Assembly (NCBI GenBank): GCA_029558435.1
Contig: JAKQEZ010000446.1
Coordinates: forward strand, 1-19,563
Direction of reading: 5' to 3'
DNA from: Bacteroidota bacterium
Lineage (GTDB): Bacteria; Bacteroidota; Bacteroidia; Flavobacteriales; Crocinitomicaceae
DNA length: 19,563 bases
Below, in pieces: positions 7,213-15,840 of this stretch (position 1 is its first letter; every line of letters begins with the position of its first letter). The notes under the pieces are model-generated. The model ran no database searches and was not told where the DNA came from. It saw only the letters and a program-made list of their open reading frames with translations. A program made the translations under genes and the position numbers.

Positions 7213-8307
7213 ATGAATAAAGTATTTTACCTTGCATTTGTTGTAAGCGGTTTATTTTTCACAGCTTGTAGTGATGATAATCAGCAACACAACACAAACG
7301 ATATTAAAACACTTCCTATATTGAAAGTGGCATTAAATGACACCATTGTTTCCAATAAATTTGTTGCCGATATTCAGGCTAAAAAAAATGTTGAAATCCA
7401 TGCCCGAATTGCCGGTTTGATGGAAAAAGTATTTGTAAACGAAGGTCAGGCAGTAAAAAAAGGACAAACACTTTTTAAATTAAGTGATGCTGAATTGCAA
7501 ATAGAATTGCTCAAAGCAAAAGCAACATTAAAAAATGCACAAGCTGATTTTCGTATGACTTCGGTTGAATTACGTCAAATGAAAGCTTTGTTTGATAAGA
7601 AAATTATTGCCGATAATGAATTAGAATTGGCGCAAGCAAAAAATGAAGCTTCGGAAGCAAAAGTTGCCTATGCTATGGCAGAAAAAAATGCCATCGAGCA
7701 ACAGATCAGCTTTACAAAAATTGTAGCCCCTTTTGATGGTGTAATTGACAGAATTCCATTAAAAGAAGGAAGTTTGGTGCAAAACGGTTCATTGCTTACA
7801 ACAGTTTCTGAGTTGGATGAGATTTATGCCTATTTCTCTATTCAAGAAAATACTTATTTTCAATTAATTGCTGAAAATAAATTAGGAAATCACCGCGATA
7901 TTCACTTGGTTCTTCCAAACGGTGTAAAGTATGCACATCAAGGTGTGTTGGAAACAGCAGAAGGTGAAATTGACCGCCAAACAGGTACTATTCAATACAA
8001 AGCAAAATTTGCCAACACCGAAGGAATGATAAAACACGGTACATCGGGGAAATTAATTATTTCTGAAAGTAGAGAAGATGTCATTATTATTCCTCAAAAA
8101 TCAGTATTTTCCATTCAAGATAAACGTTATGTTTTTGTAGTTGATAAAAATAATGTTGTTCACATGACTCCAGTAGTAATTGGCGCAACCTTGGAAGATT
8201 CTTTCATTATCGATAAAGGATTAAAAGTAGGTGATGTTATTGTTCAAGCAGGAACACAATCACTGCGCGATGGAGAAAAAATCAAACGCAAGAAAAGTAC
8301 CAAGTAG
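7213..8307 (+). CDS. RND efflux pump periplasmic adaptor subunit (AcrA/MexA-like lipoprotein)
   Basis: The membrane fusion protein of a tripartite pump, bridging the inner-membrane permease and the outer-membrane factor. The frame opens at TTG 7207, but ATG 7213 gives MNKVFYLAFVVSGLFFTAC, a lipoprotein signal peptide with lipobox FTAC and lipidated Cys19. In order follow a barrel-sandwich half (KKNVEIHARIAGLMEKVFVNEGQ), an alpha-helical hairpin (about 90-155, with ELLKAKATLKNAQADFR and ELAQAKNEASEAKV), the returning lipoyl half (KIVAPFDGVIDRIPLKEGSL), a beta-barrel and a membrane-proximal domain (IIPQKSVFSIQDKRYVFVV). Length (364) is typical. The residues just after the cysteine are S-D-D, resembling the Bacteroidota lipoprotein export signal, which is odd for an adaptor. 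It precedes the permease by 22 bp. Confidence 0.93.
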   Translation: MNKVFYLAFVVSGLFFTACSDDNQQHNTNDIKTLPILKVALNDTIVSNKFVADIQAKKNVEIHARIAGLMEKVFVNEGQAVKKGQTLFKLSDAELQIELLKAKATLKNAQADFRMTSVELRQMKALFDKKIIADNELELAQAKNEASEAKVAYAMAEKNAIEQQISFTKIVAPFDGVIDRIPLKEGSLVQNGSLLTTVSELDEIYAYFSIQENTYFQLIAENKLGNHRDIHLVLPNGVKYAHQGVLETAEGEIDRQTGTIQYKAKFANTEGMIKHGTSGKLIISESREDVIIIPQKSVFSIQDKRYVFVVDKNNVVHMTPVVIGATLEDSFIIDKGLKVGDVIVQAGTQSLRDGEKIKRKKSTK

Positions 8308-8329
8308 TTTTTCTTAAAAATCAAGCTTT

Positions 8330-11300
8330 ATGGTAGAATTATTTATTCGACGAAAAGTACTTTCGTTAGTAATTTCAATATTTTTTGTTTTGTTGGGGGT
8401 ATTGGCTATTTTTCAATTGCCGATTACGCAATTTCCTGACATTGTGCCTCCATCCGTTATTGTGCAAGCCAAATATACTGGTGCAAATGCCGAGGTGTCG
8501 GCCAATGCAGTTGCCTTGCCATTAGAACGTGCTATCAACGGGGTGCCGGGAATGACTTATATGTCAACTGTAACATCCAACGATGGATTGACAATGATTC
8601 AAATTTTCTTTGAAGTTGGAACAGATCCCGATTTGGCTGCGGTAAACGTACAAAACCGCGTAACTACAATCTTGGATGAGTTGCCCGAAGAGGTTATTCG
8701 TGCTGGTGTTACTACCGAAAAAGAGGTGAACAGTATGTTGATGTACCTTAATATTGTGAGTACGGATGAAGATCAAGACGAGCAATTTATTTTCAATTTC
8801 ACAGATATCAACATTCTTCAAGAATTAAAACGTATTGATGGAGTTGGGCGTGCCGAAATCATGGGACAAAAAGAATATTCCATGCGTGTTTGGTTAGACC
8901 CAGAAAAAATGGTGGCCTACAACATTGCTGCAAACGAAGTAATTGATGCATTGCAAAAGCAAAACATTGCCGCAGCACCAGGAAAAGTGGGTGAAGGCTC
9001 TGGTAAAATTAAAAGTGAATTGCAATACGTTATCAAGTACACAGGAAAGTTTTTTGAACCCCACCAATACGAAGAAATTCCTTTACGTTCCAATCCTGAT
9101 GGAACAATATTGAAATTGAAAGATGTTGCTCAAATTGAATTTGGAGCCATGAGCTACGGAATGGTGTCAAAAACGGATGGTCGCCCTTCTGCTTCCATAA
9201 TGATGAAACAGCGCCCTGGTTCCAATGCTTCGGAGGTTATTGCCAATGTAAAAGCTAAAATGGCCGAGCTAAAAGAAACTTCTTTTCCTCCAGGAATGGA
9301 CTATAATTTAGCCTATGACGTTTCGCGTTTTTTGGATGCTTCCATTAGCGAAGTTTTAAAAACTTTAATTGAAGCCTTTATCTTGGTTGGTATAGTGGTA
9401 TTCTTGTTTTTGCAAGATTGGCGCTCTACGTTGATTCCTGTATTGGCGGTTCCTGTTGCTTTGGTTGGAACGTTTGCATTTATGTCCATGCTCGGTTTCT
9501 CTATCAACTTGTTAACCTTGTTTGCAATGGTGTTGGCTATCGGTATTGTGGTGGATAATGCCATTGTGGTGGTAGAAGCCGTGCACGTAAAAATGGTAGA
9601 ACAACACATGCCACCTTTAGAAGCTACCATTAGTGCAACCAAAGAAATTGCAGGAGCAGTTGTAGCTATTACCATCGTAATGGCGGCTGTGTTTATTCCT
9701 GTTGCGTTTTTGGATGGACCAGTGGGTGTGTTTTACCGCCAATTTTCACTAACTCTTGCCATCAGCATTGTTATTTCGGGTATTAACGCGTTAACATTGA
9801 CACCAGCTTTGTGTGCTTTGATTTTAAAACCACACAATCCAACAACCAAAAAAGGATGGCTGGGCAAATTTTTCGATAAATTCAATGCTTGGTTTGATCG
9901 TGTAACGAATGGTTATGCCAATATTTTGTCAAAATTTGCAACACGTCCAGTTGTAACAATTGGAATTTTATTAGCATTTGTTGGTTTAACTTGGGGAACG
10001 GCTTCCATTTTACCTTCTGGGTTTATTCCAATGGAAGACCAAGGTATGCTGTATGTTAACGTTACCACTCCACAAGGAGCATCGGTAGAACGAACTGAAA
10101 AAGTGTTGGACGAAGTTGCCGCTATGGCAAAAGAAATTGAAGGGTTTGAAAACGTAACAACATTGGCAGGTTATAACATTGTTTCTGAAATTGCAGGTGC
10201 TTCTTACGGAATGGGAATGATAAACCTTAAAGATTGGAAAGACAGATCAATTACGGTGGATGAATTTATTGCACAACTGCAAGAAAAAACTGAAGACATT
10301 GCCGATGCAAGTATAGAAGTGTTTGCACCACCGACAGTTCCAGGTTTTGGTAATACCAGTGGTTTTGAATTGCGCCTATTGGATAAATCAGGAGGAACGA
10401 TTGAAAACACCGATGAAATTGCAAAGAAATTTGTTGCAGACCTAAATGCGTCTCCTGAAATCAAAAATACGTTTACGAATTTCGATGCAACCTTTCCACA
10501 ATACATGATTCATATTGATTATGACATGGCAGCCAAAAAAGGTGTTTCGGTGGATAATGCAATGTCAACTTTGCAAACCATGTTAGGTTCGTTTTATGCA
10601 ACTAACTTTATTCGTTTTTCTCAAATGTATAAAGTAATGGTGCAAGCAGGTCCTGAGTTTAGAAGAAACCCAGAAAGCATTTTGGACATGTATCTTAAAA
10701 ATGATGCAGGTGAAATGGTGGCGTTGTCATCGTTTATGCGCATAGAACGTGTATATGGTCCCGAAGTTCTTACACGTTACAACATGTACATGTCGGCAAT
10801 GATTAATGGTGAGCCCGCAGAAGGTTATAGCTCTGGTGATGCTATTAAAGCAGTTGAACGCATTGCAGAAAAATCATTACCTCGTGGATACGCCATTGAA
10901 TGGTCGGGTATGACACGCGAAGAAATATTATCTGGAAATCAAACAGTAGCCATTTTTGGTTTGGTATTGTTGTTTGTTTATTTGTTACTAGCAGCTCAAT
11001 ACGAAAGTTTTATGTTGCCTTTCCCAGTATTATTGAGCTTGCCAATTGGTGTGTTTGGATCATACATAGCGTTGGTTTTGGCTGGTTTAGACAACAACAT
11101 TTATGCACAAGTTGCATTGGTTATGTTAATTGGTTTGTTGGCTAAAAATGCCATTTTGATTGTTGAATTTGCCATCGCACGCAACAAAGAAGGTTTTGGA
11201 TTTGCCGAAGCTGCTATTGAAGGAGCACGACAACGTTTTCGTCCAATTCTAATGACATCGTTTGCTTTTGTTGCCGGACTAATTCCACTTTGTTTGGCTT

Positions 11301-11434
11301 CGGGTGCAGGTGCAGTTGGAAATCAATCAATTGGTATGGCCGCAGCAGGAGGGATGCTTATCGGAACGGTATTCGGTATAGTTGTAATCCCTGGATTGTA
11401 CATCATTTTTGCAAAAATTGGTTCTAAAAAATAA
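8330..11434 (+). CDS. RND efflux permease, AcrB/HAE1-like
   Basis: The proton-driven inner-membrane pump subunit, expected to act as a trimer exporting hydrophobic or amphiphilic compounds. The 1034-residue protein starts with the typical N-terminal helix and LPITQFPDIVPPSVIV, then PLERAINGVPGM, porter domains, and two sets of membrane helices around 340-500 and 870-1030. TM4 reads LAIGIVVDNAIVVVEAV: Asp409 aligns with AcrB Asp407, but the following residue is Asn410 where AcrB has Asp408. The relay lysine is present at Lys939 in GLLAKNAILIVEFA. DQGMLYVNVTTPQGAS and GASYGMGMINLKDW match the family. HAE1 rather than heavy-metal CusA type is supported by length and motifs; the substrate is unknown. 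The outer-membrane factor gene starts 3 bp after the stop. Confidence 0.96.
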   Translation: MVELFIRRKVLSLVISIFFVLLGVLAIFQLPITQFPDIVPPSVIVQAKYTGANAEVSANAVALPLERAINGVPGMTYMSTVTSNDGLTMIQIFFEVGTDPDLAAVNVQNRVTTILDELPEEVIRAGVTTEKEVNSMLMYLNIVSTDEDQDEQFIFNFTDINILQELKRIDGVGRAEIMGQKEYSMRVWLDPEKMVAYNIAANEVIDALQKQNIAAAPGKVGEGSGKIKSELQYVIKYTGKFFEPHQYEEIPLRSNPDGTILKLKDVAQIEFGAMSYGMVSKTDGRPSASIMMKQRPGSNASEVIANVKAKMAELKETSFPPGMDYNLAYDVSRFLDASISEVLKTLIEAFILVGIVVFLFLQDWRSTLIPVLAVPVALVGTFAFMSMLGFSINLLTLFAMVLAIGIVVDNAIVVVEAVHVKMVEQHMPPLEATISATKEIAGAVVAITIVMAAVFIPVAFLDGPVGVFYRQFSLTLAISIVISGINALTLTPALCALILKPHNPTTKKGWLGKFFDKFNAWFDRVTNGYANILSKFATRPVVTIGILLAFVGLTWGTASILPSGFIPMEDQGMLYVNVTTPQGASVERTEKVLDEVAAMAKEIEGFENVTTLAGYNIVSEIAGASYGMGMINLKDWKDRSITVDEFIAQLQEKTEDIADASIEVFAPPTVPGFGNTSGFELRLLDKSGGTIENTDEIAKKFVADLNASPEIKNTFTNFDATFPQYMIHIDYDMAAKKGVSVDNAMSTLQTMLGSFYATNFIRFSQMYKVMVQAGPEFRRNPESILDMYLKNDAGEMVALSSFMRIERVYGPEVLTRYNMYMSAMINGEPAEGYSSGDAIKAVERIAEKSLPRGYAIEWSGMTREEILSGNQTVAIFGLVLLFVYLLLAAQYESFMLPFPVLLSLPIGVFGSYIALVLAGLDNNIYAQVALVMLIGLLAKNAILIVEFAIARNKEGFGFAEAAIEGARQRFRPILMTSFAFVAGLIPLCLASGAGAVGNQSIGMAAAGGMLIGTVFGIVVIPGLYIIFAKIGSKK

Positions 11435-11437
11435 ACT

Positions 11438-12883
11438 ATGAAACGATTTGTAAAATATACAGCCTTGACAATGAGTGTTTTATTGCTCACTGCTTGTGCA
11501 CAATTTAAAACCTTAGAAGTAAAAAAGGTAGATGATTTACCAACTACTTTTAATAACGCTTCCAACAATGCAACAGAAGAATTCATTCCCATTACGTTGA
11601 ATACGTATTTCAATGATCCTCAATTATTGCAATTGTTTGACCGAGTAATGAAATCTAATCCAGATTATCAAATTTTTCAACAACGAATTCTTATTGCCAA
11701 TTCTCACCTCAAACGTGCTAAATTAGCGTTAATACCGTCGTTGGATTTAAGTATCAATGCTTCTGGAACTAAATATGGCGACCACACCATGGAGGGCGTT
11801 GGAAATTTTGATACCAATCTTTCTTCCAACATTCAAGAAGACCAAAAAATAAAACGCGATGTTACTCCTAATTATTGGTTAGGTTTTCAAACATCGTGGG
11901 AAATAGACGTTTGGGGGCGATTAAGACACAAAAAAAGAGCAGCTCAACAACGTTTTTTGGCAAGTCAACAGGGAATTAATCTACTCAAAAACCAGTTGTT
12001 TACAGATGTAGCTGATTTGTATTACCAATTAATTGCTTTAGACAAAAAAGTAAAAATTTACGAAGCCAATTATGGTGTGCAATTAAAAGCATTTGAAATT
12101 GTAGAGTCACAACGTGCAGCGGGTAAGGCAACCGAATTGGCAGTTCAGCAATTTGGTGCTCAATCCAAAAACATGCAAGCCGAAATGGAGCAATTAAAAA
12201 TTGAAATCAACTCCACAGAAAAAGCATTGCTTAGTTTATTAGGCGAATATTCGGGTGATTTGACCAGAGGAACAACATTTTTATCCAATCATCTTGCGTT
12301 GTTGAACCAAAAAATTCATGTAGATTCCATCATTCACAAACGCCCTGATGTTGCCGAAAGTTATTTTGAATTAGTTGCTTCTAATGCCGATGCTAAATCT
12401 GCACGTGCAGCATTTTTTCCTAAAATTCAATTTGGTGGTAACGTTGCATTGCACTCATTTTCAATGCCTACATTTTTTAATGTTGGTTCCATTGCATGGC
12501 AATTATTGGGTGGGTTGGTGCAACCAATTTTTAATCAAGGACAATTGAAACAAGAATTTTACATTGCCAATCGCAACCAAGAAATAGCATTTTTCAGCTA
12601 TCAAAAAAATGTAATCAATGCTTTTAACGAGTTAAGTTCTTTGCTCTCTCAAGTTGCCATGAATCAAACCGTGCTCAACATCAAAGATGATGAAGTGGCA
12701 TTTTTGGATAGAGCAGTGGATGTGTCCAATGATTTGTATTTAACTGGTTATGCTAATTATTGGGAAATTATTAATGCACAAAAAGCTAAAATTCAAGCCG
12801 AATTGGATTATGTAGATTTTCAACACCGTAATGCAAAAGCGTTGGTGCAATTGTACAAAGCCTTGGGTGGAGAGATTAAATGA
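11438..12883 (+). CDS. Outer-membrane factor of RND efflux pump (OprM/TolC family, NodT-type lipoprotein)
   Basis: The trimeric outer-membrane channel that completes the tripartite pump. The 481-residue protein begins with a lipoprotein signal peptide, SVLLLTAC, with lipidated Cys20. The periplasmic helical barrel comes as two outer-membrane-efflux repeats, roughly 60-260 and 290-478; the first holds WEIDVWGRLRHKKRAA (154-169), a hallmark of the NodT/OprM group, and the second opens with HKRPDVAESYFELVASNADA and AFFPKIQFGG. Length fits. It is tightly coupled to the permease gene (3 bp), so the three pump subunits form one operon. No regulator of the TetR, MarR or AraC type is adjacent. Confidence 0.95.
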   Translation: MKRFVKYTALTMSVLLLTACAQFKTLEVKKVDDLPTTFNNASNNATEEFIPITLNTYFNDPQLLQLFDRVMKSNPDYQIFQQRILIANSHLKRAKLALIPSLDLSINASGTKYGDHTMEGVGNFDTNLSSNIQEDQKIKRDVTPNYWLGFQTSWEIDVWGRLRHKKRAAQQRFLASQQGINLLKNQLFTDVADLYYQLIALDKKVKIYEANYGVQLKAFEIVESQRAAGKATELAVQQFGAQSKNMQAEMEQLKIEINSTEKALLSLLGEYSGDLTRGTTFLSNHLALLNQKIHVDSIIHKRPDVAESYFELVASNADAKSARAAFFPKIQFGGNVALHSFSMPTFFNVGSIAWQLLGGLVQPIFNQGQLKQEFYIANRNQEIAFFSYQKNVINAFNELSSLLSQVAMNQTVLNIKDDEVAFLDRAVDVSNDLYLTGYANYWEIINAQKAKIQAELDYVDFQHRNAKALVQLYKALGGEIK

Positions 12884-12897
12884 TTTTAATATTTAAC

Positions 12898-12938
12898 GTG
12901 TGAAATTTCAAAAAACACACTTGTAACAAGGTTTTTTT
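12898..12938 (+). terminator. Weak possible terminator after the efflux operon
   Basis: GTGTG (12898-12902) can pair with CACAC (12916-12920), and CTTG-TAA-CAAG (12920-12930) forms a 4-bp hairpin directly before G and seven Ts (12932-12938). The T run is good but both stems are short, so this is tentative. Confidence 0.3.
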
Positions 12939-12947
12939 AACAGATAA

Positions 12948-12978
12948 TTGGTATTCTGAATTGCATTCAATACATTTG
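12948..12978 (+). promoter_or_regulatory. rocD promoter
   Basis: TTG at 12948-12950 and TACATTTG at 12971-12978 (exact TAnnTTTG) are separated by 20 bp, a well-formed primary promoter for this phylum. It gives a leader of about 20-25 bases before the ATG at 13009. Confidence 0.6.
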
Positions 12979-13008
12979 TAATTCATTAAATTAATTAAAA
13001 AAGTTGTT

Positions 13009-14256
13009 ATGAGCATAGTTGCAGATGGCACTCGTTCGAGTGAATTGATAGCGTTGGAAGATAAATATGGTGCCCACAATTACCATCCACTACCGGTAGT
13101 TTTAACAAAAGGTGAGGGAGTTTATGTTTGGGATGTGGAAGGAAAAAGATATTACGACTTTCTTTCGGCATATTCGGCAGTAAACCAAGGTCATAGCCAT
13201 CCAAAAATTGTGAAGGCAATGATTGAGCAAGTGCAACAATTGGCATTAACATCTCGTGCATTCTACAACGATGTATTGGGTGTGTATGAAAAAACAATTA
13301 CCGAATATTTTGGTTTTGATAAGGTGTTGCCAATGAACTCAGGTGCTGAGGCGGTTGAAACAGCTATTAAGTTGTGTCGCCGTTGGGCTTATGAGAAAAA
13401 AGGCATTGCCGAAAACGATGCAACAATAATTGTGTGCGATGGTAACTTCCACGGAAGAACAACAACCATCATTTCGTTTTCCAATGATCCAGATTCACGC
13501 ATTAACTACGGACCCTACACACCAGGTTTTGTATCCATTCCTTATGGCGATGTTGATGCCTTGGCAGAAGTATTGAAAAACAACAAAAACATTGCTGGAT
13601 TTTTAGTAGAGCCCATTCAAGGTGAAGCAGGGGTAATGGTGCCTCAAGAAGGATTTTTGGCAATTGCAAAAGCTTTGTGCGAAGAAAATAACGTCTTGTT
13701 CATAGCGGATGAAATTCAAACAGGAATTGCTCGTACTGGAAAATTATTGGCTGTAAATTATGAAAATGTAACACCCGATATTTTGATTCTTGGAAAAGCA
13801 CTTTCTGGTGGCTTGTATCCTGTTTCTGCCGTGTTGGCAAATGACGAGATAATGATGGTGATTAAACCAGGGCAACACGGTTCAACTTTTGGAGGAAATC
13901 CAATTGCTGCACGTGTAGCCATCGCTGCTTTAGAAGTTGTTAAAGAAGAAAAATTGGCAGAAAATGCTTACCGTTTAGGTGAAATTTTTAGAAAAGAAAT
14001 GAACCGCATCATCGAAAAATCGGATTTGATAACAAAGGTGAGAGGTAAAGGTTTGTTGAACGCCATTATTGTAAACGACACACCAGAAAGCTCAACTGCT
14101 TGGGATTTGTGTATGCAACTTGCAGAAAACGGATTGCTAGCAAAACCAACACATGGTAACATCATTCGCTTTGCGCCACCTTTGGTGATGACAGAAGAAC
14201 AATTGATGGAATGTGTTGCTATCATCGAAAAAACAATTACAGAATTTAAAAAATAA
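13009..14256 (+). CDS. rocD: Ornithine--oxo-acid transaminase (ornithine delta-aminotransferase)
   Basis: A PLP-dependent class III aminotransferase that moves the delta-amino group of ornithine to 2-oxoglutarate, giving glutamate-5-semialdehyde, and so connects arginine and proline metabolism. The 415-residue protein has the family-specific N-terminus [20 protein letters not shown] and [18 protein letters not shown]. The cofactor site is visible as [17 protein letters not shown] (110-126), FHGRTTT (147-153), Asp234 in FIADEIQTG, and the Schiff-base Lys263 in [24 protein letters not shown] follows. The ornithine-specific N-terminal motif argues against acetylornithine or GABA aminotransferase. 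It stands alone with its own promoter, and a long-loop inverted repeat follows the stop. Confidence 0.95.
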   Translation: MSIVADGTRSSELIALEDKYGAHNYHPLPVVLTKGEGVYVWDVEGKRYYDFLSAYSAVNQGHSHPKIVKAMIEQVQQLALTSRAFYNDVLGVYEKTITEYFGFDKVLPMNSGAEAVETAIKLCRRWAYEKKGIAENDATIIVCDGNFHGRTTTIISFSNDPDSRINYGPYTPGFVSIPYGDVDALAEVLKNNKNIAGFLVEPIQGEAGVMVPQEGFLAIAKALCEENNVLFIADEIQTGIARTGKLLAVNYENVTPDILILGKALSGGLYPVSAVLANDEIMMVIKPGQHGSTFGGNPIAARVAIAALEVVKEEKLAENAYRLGEIFRKEMNRIIEKSDLITKVRGKGLLNAIIVNDTPESSTAWDLCMQLAENGLLAKPTHGNIIRFAPPLVMTEEQLMECVAIIEKTITEFKK

Positions 14257-14274
14257 AATATTCTTACACATCTG

Positions 14275-14316
14275 AAATGGTTGTTCGAAATGTTTTTAAT
14301 TTTGGACAACCATTTT
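14275..14316 (+). terminator. Inverted repeat after rocD, possible terminator
   Basis: AAATGGTTGT (14275-14284) is perfectly complementary to ACAACCATTT (14306-14315), giving a 10-bp stem around a 21-nt loop, starting 19 bases after the rocD stop. No strong T run follows, so it may instead be a processing or mRNA-end structure. Confidence 0.4.
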
Positions 14317-14355
14317 ATAGCATGTTTAACCTTTTAGCAACCTTCAATAATTTTT

Positions 14356-14363
14356 TATATTTG
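14356..14363 (+). promoter_or_regulatory. Candidate -7 box for the phosphohexomutase gene
   Basis: TATATTTG is an exact TAnnTTTG match, 22 bases before the TTG start codon at 14386, giving a very short leader. No clear TTG -33 element is seen at the expected distance. Confidence 0.4.
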
Positions 14364-14385
14364 CTAGAACTAATTTTATATTAAT

Positions 14386-15783
14386 TTGACAACAAAAATT
14401 AAATTCGGAACAGACGGTTGGAGAGCAATTATTGCCGATGAATATACCGTTGATAATGTTGCAAGAGTTTCTTTGGCAACTGCCATTTGGGTAAAACAAA
14501 ACTACGAAAACCCTACTATTGTTATCGGCCACGATTGCCGTTTTCAAGGCGAATTGTTTGTAGAAACAGCTGTTAAAATTTTTATTTCGCAAGGTGTAAA
14601 AGTAAAAATGGCTAAAGGATTTGTTTCTACACCAATGGTTTCTTTGGCTACAGTTAAAAAGAATTGCTCGTTAGGGGTTGTTATTACTGCAAGCCACAAC
14701 CCACCATCATACAATGGTTTTAAATTGAAATCGCATTTTGGTGGACCATTGGCGCCTGCAAAAGTGCAAGAAATTGAAGACATCATTCCAGATACCGTTG
14801 CGATTGATTGGAGAACGATTTCATTGGATAATCCGTTGGTTGAAGTAGTTGATTTGGAAACAGAATATGTCAACCATTTAAAAGCAAATTTTGATATTGA
14901 AGCAATTGAAAAATCTGGATTAAAATTGGCTTACGATGCAATGTTTGGTGCTGGACAAAATGTATTGAAACGTGTGTTGCCCAATATTGATTTTTTACAC
15001 TGCGAACACAATCCTTCTTTTAAAGGAATTGCACCCGAACCAATAGCAAAAAACTTAAAAGAATTAGAAGAATTTATTAAAACTAAAGGTTCAATTGATT
15101 GTGCGTTAGTTACTGATGGTGACGCAGATAGAATTGGATTATACAACGGAAAAGGAGAGTTCGTTGATTCTCACCACATCATTTTATTGTTGGTGCATTA
15201 CCTTGCCAAATACAAAGGATTAAAAGGAAAAATTGCAACAGCATTTAGCACCACTCCACGTGTTGAAAAAATGGCTAATCATTACGGTTTGCCAAGCGAA
15301 GTTGTAAAAATTGGCTTTAAATACATTGCAACCATCATGGTAGAAGAAGATGTATTGGTTGGAGGAGAAGAATCGGGTGGTATTGCCGTAAAAGGTCACA
15401 TTCCAGAGCGCGATGGTATTTGGATGGGAATGATTATCTGGGAATTTATGGCGAAATCGGGCAAAACCCTTGACGAGCTCATCAATGAAGTGTATGAAAT
15501 TGTAGGTGAATTCAAATTTGAACGCAACGATTTGCACATTTCCGAAGAATTGAAACAAGCCATCATCAAAAATTGCAACGAAAACATTTATAAAGAATTT
15601 GGAAAATACCGCATCAACGAAGTTAAAACCATTGATGGATTCAAATTTTTCTTTGACGATGAACGTTGGGTGATGATTCGTCCTTCAGGAACAGAGCCTG
15701 TTTTGCGCATTTATGCCGAAGCGCCAACCTTGGATGAAGCACGCGAAATATTAAAAGCAACCATCAATCAAATTTGTAATTGA
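14386..15783 (+). CDS. Alpha-D-phosphohexomutase (phosphoglucomutase/phosphomannomutase)
   Basis: Interconverts hexose 1- and 6-phosphates through a phosphoserine intermediate, feeding nucleotide-sugar and glycogen metabolism. The 465-residue protein has all four family signatures: the catalytic phosphoserine Ser103 in VVITASHNPPSYNGFK, the metal-binding loop DGDADR at 244-249, the sugar-binding loop GGEESGG at 326-332, and the phosphate-binding RPSGTEP at 432-438. The N-terminus FGTDGWRAIIADEYT is of the PGM/PMM type rather than GlmM. The start is TTG at 14386: an in-frame TAA lies at 14371 and only four codons, none ATG, GTG or TTG, separate it from this TTG, so the start is well constrained. 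Whether glucose or mannose phosphate is preferred cannot be read from the sequence. Confidence 0.93.
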   Translation: MTTKIKFGTDGWRAIIADEYTVDNVARVSLATAIWVKQNYENPTIVIGHDCRFQGELFVETAVKIFISQGVKVKMAKGFVSTPMVSLATVKKNCSLGVVITASHNPPSYNGFKLKSHFGGPLAPAKVQEIEDIIPDTVAIDWRTISLDNPLVEVVDLETEYVNHLKANFDIEAIEKSGLKLAYDAMFGAGQNVLKRVLPNIDFLHCEHNPSFKGIAPEPIAKNLKELEEFIKTKGSIDCALVTDGDADRIGLYNGKGEFVDSHHIILLLVHYLAKYKGLKGKIATAFSTTPRVEKMANHYGLPSEVVKIGFKYIATIMVEEDVLVGGEESGGIAVKGHIPERDGIWMGMIIWEFMAKSGKTLDELINEVYEIVGEFKFERNDLHISEELKQAIIKNCNENIYKEFGKYRINEVKTIDGFKFFFDDERWVMIRPSGTEPVLRIYAEAPTLDEAREILKATINQICN

Positions 15784-15799
15784 TAGATGTTCAATAACT

Positions 15800-15829
15800 A
15801 AAAAAGGAGCAATGATTGCTCCTTTTTTT
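15800..15829. terminator. Bidirectional intrinsic terminator
   Basis: A perfect stem with A6-GGAGCAA on the left arm (15800-15812), a TGA loop, and TTGCTCC-T6 on the right arm (15816-15828). The T run on the right serves the plus-strand phosphohexomutase gene (stop at 15783), and the A run on the left is a T run for the minus-strand TPM operon ending at 15841. Confidence 0.9.
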
Positions 15830-15840
15830 ATGTCTTGTCA

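Noticed and set aside
10900..11145. An 81-codon plus-strand frame within the permease gene
   Set aside because: An out-of-frame shadow of the RND permease, whose frame is intact and full length.
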